Part shown: positions 33,672 through 43,815 of the stretch, one piece after another
How the letters are laid out: each line of letters starts with the position of its first letter
Numbering within the stretch: the first letter of the stretch is position 1
NCBI GenBank assembly: GCA_009741485.1
Contig: CM019214.1
Coordinates: 6,912,991 to 6,976,990, forward strand
DNA length: 64,000 bases
Reading direction: 5' to 3'
Origin: Malurus cyaneus samueli
Lineage: Eukaryota; Chordata; Aves; Passeriformes; Maluridae
Translations under genes and position numbers: made by a program
The notes under the pieces: generated by a model
Database searches by the model: none
Told to the model about the DNA's origin: nothing
Seen by the model: the letters and a program-made list of their open reading frames with translations, nothing else

Positions 33672-34641
33672 TACCAGAAAAATCAGATTTAATATCCTCT
33701 TTCTAGGAGAAGGGAAAAGGCTCCTAGAGTGACTTGGTGGCATAATTTGGATCCTCGTTATTTTCTGTTTTTAAATATTGCCTCTTCAGATTTTTGTGTT
33801 GAAAAATTAAATATATCTCCCTACTTTTCAAGAAAGACCAAATCTTTGTGCGGTATATCACTTGTGATCCTACCTACAACATTTTCCAAAAATGTCACTT
33901 TCTCTGAATCTGATGTAAAGACCATTAGCATTTCATTTGGGGGGCTCTGAATAGAACTCAAACTACAGAACAATTTTAAGAAAATGCAATTTCCAAAGAG
34001 CACCATTGTAAGTAATGAGAGAAGTTATGGAAACAATTTATTAGTGAACACAATATAACTTTATATAAAAGCTACTTCTGTATAGGTAAATCAGTTACTT
34101 CTTCTATCTTTAGTTAATGTTTTGGAAAAAAAAATCTGAGTGTCTATCAATGAGAATATATTATGATTTTGTGAGTCTTGGGTTTCTTGTGGCTAGCTAA
34201 ATCTTAACTGCTGTATGGATTCCAAAACCTGCGAAACCTCTGGTTTCAATCAAAGCTAGAAAGGTTTCCATTGCCACTGGGTGTATGTGCATATGAAAAA
34301 AATGGGCTATTCATTTATTATTTTATATTTTTCTGCCATATTTTATTATTATGGACAGTATGAATAATAAAATCTATATAAAAGGTAGAAGAATAAGATG
34401 GTTTTTCATTTGTGTACAAAGCTATCAAAAAAAAAAAAAAAGGAGGAAATGTTTGTTTATTTCCAAGTGTTTTTCAATTGCATCTGGCATATTGCCTGAG
34501 ATACCAAAGTTTCAAGACAGAGTGAGAAAAAGCAAGAAATTAAACAATCTGGACAAAAAGAGACATTGTTCTATTTAATTTGTAAACTGTAATGCATCAC
34601 AGAGTGCAGTAAAAACTTGAAGAAATTTAATAAAGCTGATT
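33672..34641. other. AT-rich unique DNA, no gene seen
   Basis: Short overlapping frames only, with homopolymer A runs near 34125 and 34430. No transposon ends were recognised. Confidence 0.55.
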
Positions 34642-34642
34642 G

Positions 34643-34678
<36 letters not shown>
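34642..34678. repeat. TA dinucleotide microsatellite
   Basis: Alternating TA tract with one C interruption. It marks one edge of the segment shared with 14911-15352, whose own end also has a TA tract (about 15335-15352). Confidence 0.9.
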
Positions 34679-35105
34679 GCATAAATTAAAAGTCTAAAGG
34701 CTAAATAATGCATGTATAAAGAAACCTAATTGAAATCACATCACTTCTTTTAGTGTTATCACTACTTTTTCTACTTTTCCAGAGATTGGTCCTTACAAAT
34801 ATGTCAATTCTCAAAAATTCACGTAAACACTTCAGGAATACAATGGAGATGGTTTATTCTTTATGTCTACATTAAGATTACATTAAGGAAAAAATTATAA
34901 CTACCAGTGTGGTCATCCTCCCAGCTGAGATGCCTAGATCTGTGACAAGGACAAAGCAGTGGATGTTGTGTACCTTGACTTCATCAAAGCCTTTGACATG
35001 GTCCCCCAGAGTAACCTTAGAGCTAAATTGGTCAAATAAGAACTCAGCAAATGGGCAGCTGAGTGGAGGTGAGTCAAAAATTGGTTTTCCTGTTGGGATC
35101 AAAGG
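34655..35105 (+). repeat. Inverted segmental duplication, partner of 14911-15352
   Basis: Non-CR1 flank (about 34660-34930) followed by the first part of a CR1 fragment matches 14911-15352 in reverse orientation with only scattered substitutions and a few indels. Here the CR1 continues past 35105 without any LTR, so this is the more intact locus. The two copies lie about 20 kb apart in the assembly, or about 10 kb if the false duplicate is removed. Confidence 0.85.
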
Positions 35106-35570
35106 GTAATATCAACAACACAAACTCCAGCTGGCAGCTGGCTCCTGGTGATATCTCTCAGAAATCAAAACTGTGACTTTTTAAAATCTGGACAATGGGA
35201 TCAGACAGATTTGCAGGGCAGAGGTTGGAATGCTAGAGGACAAGGCTGGTAATCAGAGAGACCTGACAAATGGGCTGATGGGAACATCAGGAAGTTCAGA
35301 AAAGGTAAATGCAAAGTTGTGCACATGGGGAGGAACAGCTCCATACACCAGTGCCTGCTGCAGTCTGTCTGACTGGAAAGCAGCTTTGTGGAAAAGGAAC
35401 TGAGTCCTTCTCCACAGGGATGGGGGTCCTTATGGGCACAATGGGAAACAAGAATATTGTACCCTGAGGGGAGTGGAACTAGCATGGAAAAGGAGATCAT
35501 TCCTCTCTACTAAACCCTGTTGAGAACACATCTTGTTCAGATTTGGGCTCTGCAGTTGAAGACAACACTG
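34935..35570 (+). mobile_element. CR1 LINE ORF2 fragment (reverse transcriptase)
   Basis: Conceptual translation near 34960-35000 gives VVYLDFIKAFDMVPQ, the RT segment preceding the active site in CR1 elements (family usually reads VYLDFSKAFDTV). Later text such as GKCKVVHMG, EKELSPS and IIPLY follows the order of CR1 ORF2 C-terminal motifs. Stop codons, frame breaks and missing stretches show it is dead. It is 5'-truncated, as is usual for CR1. Confidence 0.85.
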
Positions 35571-35904
35571 AGTTCAAGAGCCCTCCCTTGGTGCCATGAC
35601 CTTGCCTGTGACAAATGCTCCTGTACTGACCCTTACAAACTTTGGCTGTAGGAAAGCGGAGATCAATTGGTGGAAAGAAGTGAAAAATGTTTACATGGAG
35701 TTTAGTGACCACAAAACCTAAAAATAACACGAACTAAGCAGAATCATTAGGTGAAAAGGCTGAATGAAATGATTAAAACTAATATGTAGTTGGGTGATCC
35801 ATGCACTGCTTTGGAGCCTTACAGGAAGGAGCACTGGAGTTATTTTTTTATGCTGGATCAACATAAGAATTAAGCTAAACATTTTAACCAAATATGGAGG
35901 ACAG

Positions 35905-36175
35905 TCATAGAATTACAGAATATCCTGAGTTGGAAGGGATCACAAGGATCATCAAGTCCAACTCCTGTCTCTGCACAGGACAGCCCCAGGCTCCCACTTG
36001 TGTCTGAGACCATCATCCAATTGCATCTTGAGCTCTGTCAGGCTTGATGCTGTGACCATTTTCCTGTTCCAGCGTCCAATTACCCTCTGGATGAAGAATC
36101 TTTTCCTAATCTCTAATACAAACCTTCCTGACACAATTTCATGCAGGCAGCACAACCTCTCCTTAATCTCTAGTT
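35905..36175 (-). mobile_element. CR1 3'-end fragment
   Basis: Reads ATAGAATTACAGAAT, TGAGTTGGAAGGGATC, ATCATCAAGTCCAACTCCTG, then CTCTGGATGAAGAATCTTTT. This is the reverse complement of the well-known CR1 3' region. It is separate from, and opposite to, the plus-strand CR1 piece upstream. It is non-coding or broken throughout. Confidence 0.88.
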
Positions 36176-36429
36176 TGAACCAACACAGTTGCCATTTCCC
36201 AAATGTTTGATGGGGCAGGAGCAGAGAAGCAAGATTTTCCAGGTGTACCCATGGCAGGCACTAAAGGTAGGTTGAATTGTGACAGATCGTGTGTGAATGG
36301 AATAGATGTGTTTCCAAAACCATTAAAGCTCCCTGAATCTGACAGTTGAGGTTAAATGACCAACGAGGCTGAGAACAAATTCCTGACAGGAGCATATGGA
36401 AGAACATATGAAAACACACGTAGGGCAGG

Positions 36430-36660
36430 CACAGTGACACCATTTACACACTGGGGAGAGGTCACCAGGGTGGTCAGGACAGTGCAGAATGTGGCTTTGA
36501 AGAGAGGATTGGGGACCTTGGCTTGTTCAGCCTTAAGAAAAAAAGATCAGGGCTTTTTTACTGTTGTCTGTAACACTCTACAACTGCAAATTTACAATGG
36601 AAGGGGTAGAGCAGAGTAGGACTCTTTTCAGACAGTGAAATGATGAGAGGGAGCAGACAT
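36430..36660 (+). mobile_element. CR1 ORF2/3' region fragment
   Basis: Blocks such as GGGGACCTTGGCTTGTTCAG followed by a short-deleted helper region and ACTCTTTTCAGACAGTGAAA resemble the plus strand of CR1 close to its 3' part. It is diverged and short. The 87-codon frame at 36356-36619 overlaps it and is a remnant at most. Confidence 0.6.
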
Positions 36661-39140
36661 ATAAAATGTATAAAACAAACACAGAGTAAATTACACTGGT
36701 GTACCACATAGCACTTTACTTTGCATGAGAATTGAGAAGCAGTAAAGATCAGGTTATGCAGTACACTTTCAACTTCTCATTTCTTTTGAGCAGGAAAGAG
36801 CCAGTGCATCAAAAAAGACCTGTGGGGTTTACTTTATACAGATCTCAGACTTCCATACATTTTAATTTATATTCAAGCAGTCAAATACAACCATTTTATG
36901 GTTCCATGGTTTTTAGTAAAAGAAACTGTACTTTGTGCCTTCTTCAGAAATTGTTTTACTAAAATTATAGTAAAAGTGGAGGTGAAAATCTGACTTCTAA
37001 AATTATCTTTTCTCCTAATACGCTGGGGGGAAGATTCACTGACCCATCAGCTGTAATATTGAAAAACATGTAATTATATACAAAAAAATTTGTCATGCTT
37101 AGGTTTCATCATTGATAAAAAAAATAACAATCCATTATCTGATTTGCATATTCTCAAAGGAAAATGAGCATTATATTGAGTAGAAAAGAAAGGGAAAAAC
37201 TTGAGTGTTACTCAGTGATCCCAGGGTTTAGATCATTAGTTATGATTACCTAACTGCTATTTCACCTGTAATCCCACTGCTAAAATCCATGGCCTCCAAA
37301 TATTTTTAGGAAAGTTCTATTTTGATTTTTAAGATTCTTGAATGAAGCTGTTTCCTTTCTCTCTTTCTATTTGTTGCCACAACGAAAATCCAGATGAGCT
37401 GATAAAAATCTCGAACACATGCAATTTTATCATTTTTTCACACCATATTTAATGGGTAGGTGATTATTTTGAGTGGTATATAGCAGCAGACTTTGAAAAG
37501 CTTTTTCTGTGGCAAGTGAAAGCTGCTGTCAAGCCCAATGTTATGAGGGGGTCAACACCTGATCTCAAAGTTGTGAATAACAGCATTTGCATTTTCTTTG
37601 AGCAAAGATTTATAGTTTCATAGAGACGTGCATTTATTAAAAGAAAAAAAAAAATAAGAAAAAAATGAGTTAGAGATGTAATATCAGTTCAGGAGGTGAA
37701 ATTAAGTTATTTTTAGCTGAAAAGCAATAACTCTTACTTTGGAAAGAATATATGAAGATAACATTTGAGAATTAATTTACCAATGCTTAGGAAGGAAAGT
37801 GAGTTGTGGTTCACATATCAACTCAATTGTGTTTCCATATCTTAGTTTTGCAAAATACCCAACGTTACTGCTGGAAGTCATTTGTCCTGGGGGCATTCAA
37901 GATGATTACAGAACATCTGTGTGAATGAGTAGTGCTCCAATTGCAACAGATTTGGAAAATTTCTTGTGTTACCTGAATTCCAAGTGGTCACAAGATAACC
38001 ACTAGCTCTACCTACAAACTTACATTCTGTGCCTTTCCTCATCCTAAATATATGCATGTCTGATCAGATTCTCTGGAAATTAAAATACAGGAGGGTGGTT
38101 TGTGTTGGAATCTCTGTCCTGAATAGTCAGGCCATGCCCAGTGCTGACTTTCAGAGCAAAAACTTGGGAGTGCTCCTGGGCCTGATATTTACAGGCTTGA
38201 ATTGTAAAACAGCATCACTCCAATAGCTGCATGAATAAAACACCAACTCAACTGCATATGCGCAGAGTGCAATTTCAAAGCTCTTGATAAGCCAGTCAAA
38301 TAATCAAAACCCCCAACTTTCCAGATATTTGCCACCTGTATCACTTTCAAAATCAAGTATTTGCCTGCTGCCTCCTGGAGTCAACACCCTTTGAACAGAC
38401 AGCAATAAGCCTTACTTCTTCATTTTCTTTTGCAAATTACTACTGAAGAAAACAGGATTCTTACATTGATTTCAATGGGTTGTAATGTGCCACTTGCTAG
38501 ATAATGACTGGCAATTTCTTAAGTTGTCAGAAAATCAATTTTCATGTAGATGGTATTAAGTGTGAAGTATGGCTACCTTATTCAGGTACTGGTTTGAAAG
38601 AAATTGAAATTTAGACACATTACTTTGTTTTTGCTCTTGTTTAAATCCTATAGTCTTCTGATGTTATAAAAAAAATGAAAGAATGCGAGTTCTTGTTGCT
38701 TGAGATTCTCTCAATGGTTTATGTATTTCATCTTAATACTTTCTACTAAAACACACTCTCTGTGGTTATAAAGTACTTGGGCATATACTCCAACAAAACA
38801 GAAGGAAAACAATCTTGACTATCAGTCTATTAGTCAGTGGCAGAATAAACAGATTAGGGAAATCTTGTTGCTAAATAGATAAAATACAGTTTAGGATTGA
38901 GATAATTAGACTGAAGGAAAAGCTTAAAAAGATGAACAAGATTTGATTGTACTGAGGCATAAAAAGGCTGCAGGATTTAGGACAAATCATCTAATTTATC
39001 CTCCAAGATGAGGATAGAGTTACGGTCTTTTCCAGGCCCCAGCATCTGAACAGAGGTGTTAATTTTAACATTTCTGACATGCTGGCCTAGGTGAGGGGTC
39101 TTGTGTGAGCTCTGAGCAACCAACAGCTGAGCAGCAGCAG
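36661..39140. other. AT-rich unique DNA, no gene seen
   Basis: About 2.5 kb with only short frames (60-80 codons) and A-rich runs. No transposon, RNA gene or exon was recognised. The last part (39080-39140) becomes GC-richer next to the LTR insertion site. Confidence 0.55.
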
Positions 39141-39681
39141 TGTTGCCTTGAAAGGCCAGTTTTTAATAATGGCACAGACACGGTTAAGGGGATAAAAAGG
39201 GTTTTACCTCGGTATTTGGGATCCCAGGTGCACAACTTGATGGCAGAATGCACACCCGTGTACAGCACGGGTACAAGTTTTATAGGTTTCAGGAATTAGC
39301 ATATCTATCTAGGATTCCCCAATAAGATACAAGTTTTATAGGTTTCAGGAATTAGCATATCTATCTAGGATTCCCCAATAAGAAACTTCACAAATGCAGT
39401 AATGTCACCCTATTCTCATGAATCCCCCCAGATGAGGCCAGAGCCCAGTTTACACAAGATGTTCTGGACAGAAGGCTTCACCCAAGGCTGAGCTCGGGTT
39501 TAAGATAGCACAGGGCACACTGACTCCTTCCTCAGGATGTTTGGTCTGTGCCCAGCAGAACGCCTAAACTAAGCTGGAATATCAAGCTTCAGGAATTACA
39601 AGCACGGGGGCTAAGGGGTACAGGCGGATGCATAGAGGGTACAGTAGCATAAAAAGGAAAAGCAAAAATCATCAGGCATCA
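39141..39681 (-). mobile_element. Complete ERV1-like solo LTR (family 1, copy d)
   Basis: Best-preserved family member, 541 bp. On the minus strand it begins TGATGCCTGATGATTTTTGC and ends CCTTTCAAGGCAACA, with near-matching terminal inverted repeats TGATGCC/TGTTGCC. It holds two TATA-bearing 56-bp blocks and an ATTAAA signal near the 3' end. GCAG occurs directly on both sides (39137-39140 and 39682-39685), a 4-bp target duplication typical of ERV1-class insertions, though the left side is a CAG-repeat so chance is possible. Solo LTR, no internal genes. Confidence 0.88.
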
Positions 39682-39690
39682 GCAGGGCCA

Positions 39691-40189
39691 GTGTAGAAGG
39701 ATCTCAGTTGAATCTCTGTTAGACAGGTTCTTATGGGAACAAGGTCATGAATTGCTGTTTCTGAGCAACCCAGACTACAAGATAGAGCAGAATGAGATAG
39801 AACAGGATGAGAAAGAGGAGGAATTGACTCCAGCAGTGTAACACGTACCTCACACTGACCATGAAGAAGAAACATAGTAAGAAACAAGAACAAAGAGCAA
39901 TTGAAGAACAATAGGACGATTGAAGAAAGAGCAAAATGCTAAGAACGTTGATTTGAAACTGCAAGGCATACAAAAACACGCTTTTGCAAATATACCAATC
40001 ATATGCTGAGATGTAAGAGACAGACTGCTAAATTAACCAATGAATAATTGCTAATCATGTAGAGAGGCATTGTTAATCATATAGAGAGGCTGGCTTATGA
40101 AAGTAGATAAAAAGGAGCTCGTATTAGAAATAAACGGATCATGCTCATCATATTGGTGTCTGTGTGAACTCTGTTCCCTGTCACCCACA
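39691..40189 (+). mobile_element. ERVK-like solo LTR
   Basis: Begins GTGTAGAAGG and ends GTCACCCACA. It has a TATA-like AGATAAAAAGG at 40105-40115, AATAAA at 40129-40134, and the 3' text TCATATTGGTGTCTGTGTG that I associate with avian ERVK LTRs. GGGCCA flanks it on both sides (39685-39690 and 40190-40195), a 6-bp target duplication as expected for ERVK. It lies 9 bp from the other LTR. No internal genes are present. Confidence 0.78.
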
Positions 40190-42814
40190 GGGCCAACATC
40201 CCATGGAGAAAGGACGGAGGAGGCATGGGGAAAACACAGGAGAGCTGCTGCTGCTGCTGCTGCCCTGGCTTCTGGGAGAGTCACAAGGACTCTTTGGAAA
40301 GCTGAGAGCTGGACTGAGAGCTTCACACTGAAAGGTAACACCAGCAAGTGATGCACACTTTTTTTGTGATGATAAAACACAAAACAAAAGTAAATTTTAC
40401 CTGGTGTTTACCATTTTTACTGGAAAGTGAGGAGAAACAGCAATCTGCAGAAACACTATCAATTATGCAGTTTTCTCTCAACAGCTCTGATATTTTTCCA
40501 GTGGTAGCTGATACATAGAAACAGAAAACACCTGCTATTTTGCAGATCAGAAGACGGAGGCTAACACATTTTTTTCTCACAGAGAAGTGTTTCTTTTCCT
40601 GTAAATCAAACCATTCAGATCTTCTACGCATGTTGAGCTGTTGTACTCTTTCCTCCACTTGTGGAAACACTGTCCTCCTTCCACCTTATGCGAAGAATTG
40701 TGATTGAGTTGTTTTTTTCTTGTGAGTGAGAATTATCTTTGTGTTTTATACGAGGCTTTTACAGCATTACACGGTGGCTTCTGTCACCTCACAGATTCAC
40801 AGTAGTGGCAGCACTGCACCATCACAAACAGCGAGGAAATGCTGCTTTGTTTTCTATCTTAAAAATAAAGCTTGAACAAAATTTTAAAGCCAAAGGAACA
40901 AATGATGACAGAAATCCTTGTCATACCAAAAAACAAAACAAGCAAACAACCAAAAAAGAAAAAAATCCCAAAATACATCCTGATACAATAATAAAAGAGA
41001 TATTGTTTGAAAAAAATTTGATGCTACAAATATATTCAATATGGATGGGTGTTAGAAACAGAAATATTAAGAATCTCTAAATTTCCCTTTGCTCTTGAGC
41101 TTAATGTTTACTTTTTAGAATCACTCTTTAAATGAGCTCCAAGAGAATGCATTTTAGCAGATCCTTACAGCCTTCAGATTTACTAGGACAGTAAAATCTT
41201 CTCCTCATAGCGCAAAGAAGGAAAATTTTTGAAAATTTGGTTCTTGTACTTTATAAAATTCTAACCCCAAATATGCCATTTTTGTTTCAAGAAACATTTT
41301 TCTATAACAATTTCTAATCTGTTTAAGACATCTTTTTCTCTTCTCCAAGATATTTCTGCTATTTTCTCTTATTTCATCAAATCACTTTGTAGAAATCCCC
41401 CTTTTCTTTTTTAAAACTGATTTTATTTTTCATTTTACAAACATTATTTGATAATTTTAGAAGATTGAGATAGTTTTAGAAGGAGGAGGAAAAGGAAAGC
41501 AGTAATTAAACACCTCCTCAGTATAATTATATACTTACATGTTACACTAGAAGTGGTTGAATTATTTTCTGCTTTGCTTTGTTCTAAAGATCCATACAAA
41601 CTTTGGAAATTTACTTGGAAGCAACTTTTCCAGAGGGAAATCTGTCTTTTTTTGCTCTTCATAGATGTTGACACAATAAGTTTGATGTTTAATGAAGAGC
41701 TATTTTTAACCAGGCAGGAAGAAGAACAAAAGCTAAGTCATCAAGTTGTAGGCAATTTGTAGGTTATTAAACCTTGGGGAGTCTTGGTGCACCAGATTCT
41801 AACCATGTCCTCCTGGTTGCAAACAGAACTGTTACCTGTGTCCACATGTATTCAACTGGGGAACTAATGCAGAAGTTGATTAATGCCATAAAAGTAATTT
41901 CCTGACCACTCGTTTATATTTGACATTTACATGTATTGCAACTGCACATTTGTGTAGAAGAAATTTATTTGAAAAGTATTTCTGAATTAGAACAAAACAA
42001 AACGAAACAAAAACATGTACTTCTTGGTCTCCAGTATGCTATTATTCAATATATAAGGAGAAACAAAGTTTTTATATGTGATCACCATAAGAAGATTCTC
42101 TGGCTTCCAAGGCACACTGAATGAATCATGCAGATACATGCTAGCATGTCAAATCAAAGTGGATTAATTTTTATTTTTACTCCATCTGAAAGTACTTTCT
42201 GGAAGATTTTCTAGGTTACTGGTTTGTTATTGGATGTGTTTTGCTAGCCACAATATACCCAATATAATAATTAACATTTTAAATGAAATTGAGTTTAGTC
42301 AGGAAGCCTTTAAATAGTTGCCAGGGTAATTTTACACTTAATCTTCTTTTATACTCCAACACTTCAGTTAAAAATAGGCACAGTTGTTATTTGTGAACAC
42401 TTTGCCAAACACTGGATACCTGCAACCATTGAAGAGGCAGATCAAATAATAGCAAAATAATGACAAAATAATAGAGATCTGGTGATCATTGACACTTCCA
42501 AGGAAAAACGTTTATACCTTGATAAAAAAAAAAAAGTGATATATACATCTGCCTGTTTTAGAAAGCAGTGTCTAGTTATTTGAAGTCATTTTTCATAGGA
42601 AATAGCAGAATCCTACAAGAAAGGAAACCAGATGTAACTGGCTCTATTATTTTTCTTCAGACAGTCCATAAAAAACCAGCAGCATTGTAACTTGTGGTGC
42701 ATAGTGGAATCATTTTGACTCAACAACAAAAATGGAGGCAACGATCTTGCAGAGCCTCAAAAGTATTCCAAAATTAATTTGGAAAAATTTAAATTAATTG
42801 TAATTATACATTAA
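40190..42814. other. Unique DNA, includes a short CTG tract
   Basis: The first 150 bp are GC-richer with CTGCTGCTGCTGCTGCTG near 40244-40261 and an AAAGGTAACA splice-donor-like sequence near 40331. The rest is AT-rich with frames up to 115 codons that show no domain. No gene is supported. Confidence 0.5.
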
Positions 42815-42855
42815 TAGAATCATAGATTCAAAACTGTTTGGGTTCAGAGGGGCTT
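42815..42855 (-). mobile_element. CR1 3' end, left part (split by LTR)
   Basis: AATAGAATCATAGATTC and GTTTGGGTTCAGAGGGG are the start of a minus-strand CR1 3' end. It resumes at 43423, after the LTR. Confidence 0.8.
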
Positions 42856-43422
42856 TGTGGTGGTTTTGCTTGGGTAGAGTTAATTCTCTTCACAGTGGCT
42901 GTTTTGGGGCTGTGTTTTGGATTGGTGCTGAGCACAAGGCTGGTAATACAGAGATGTTTTTGTTACTGATGAGCCAAGGCTTTTCCTGCTTTTCCTACTG
43001 CCACGCTGGGGATGGGGCTGGGGCTTTGTAGGAAGATGGGGAGAGACACAGCTGGGACAAGGACCAAAACTGACCACAGGGATATTCCAGACCATGGGAC
43101 ATCATGATCAGTGTATAAAATGAGAAGAAGGAAGAAGTGGGTCATTTGGAATGATACTGTTTGTCTTCCCAAGTCACTGATTCATGTGATGGGGCCCTGC
43201 TCTCCTGGGGATGGCTGATCAGTGCCTGCCTTTGGGAAGTTGTAAATTAACTCTTGTTTTGCTTTGCTTATGAGCAAAGATTTTCCTTTCCCTCTTTGAT
43301 TTCTTTTGTCTCAACTAGTTTTGCAGCTTCAACCCCTCTGTTTCTCTCCCCAACCCCACTGATCAGGGAGTGAATGAGCAGCTGAAGGGAACTTGGTTGT
43401 TGGCTGGAGTTAAACCATGACA
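42856..43422 (+). mobile_element. ERVL-type solo LTR nested in CR1
   Basis: Begins TGTGGTGGTTTTGCTTGGGT and ends GAGTTAAACCATGACA, with blocks I recognise from avian ERVL LTRs: AGAGTTAATTCTCTTCACAG, GGGATATTCCAGACCATGGG, a TATAAAA box at 43114-43120, and TTTGTCTTCCCAAGT. It splits a CR1 whose two halves join sensibly, giving a clear insertion order. Flanks are an eroded short duplication of CR1 text (GGCTT left, GACCTT right). No internal genes are present. Confidence 0.9.
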
Positions 43423-43815
43423 GACCTTTAAATGTCATCTAGTCCAGCCTCCTCTACACCCAATGGGGTCATCTTCCACTAGACCAAGTTGCTTAGAGTC
43501 CAATCCAGCCTAACCTCGAATATTTCCAGGGACAGGGCATCTACAACCTCTCTGGATAAATGCTGCAATGTTTTGCCATCCTCATTGTAAAAAAACCTTC
43601 TTCTGTCTAATCTAAACCTACCATCTTTCCATATAAAACCATTACTTCTTGTCTTACAACAACAGAGCCTGCTAAAATGTCTATCCCAATTTTTCTTTTA
43701 GGCTCCCTTTAGGTACAGGAAGTTTACAATAAAGTTCCCCTGAAACCTTCTCCTCTCCAGGCTGAACAACCCCAACTCTCTCAACCTTTCGTTGTTTCTG
43801 AGTACTTTGGATTTC
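43423..43815 (-). mobile_element. CR1 3' region, right part (split by LTR)
   Basis: Continues the CR1 begun at 42815: GACCTTTAAATGTCATCTAG, TTCCACTAGACCAAGTTGCT, GGGACAGGGCATCTACAACC, TCTAATCTAAACCTACC, then CTTCTCCTCTCCAGGCTGAA. It is the antisense of the CR1 3' untranslated and terminal ORF2 region and 5'-truncated. Confidence 0.9.
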
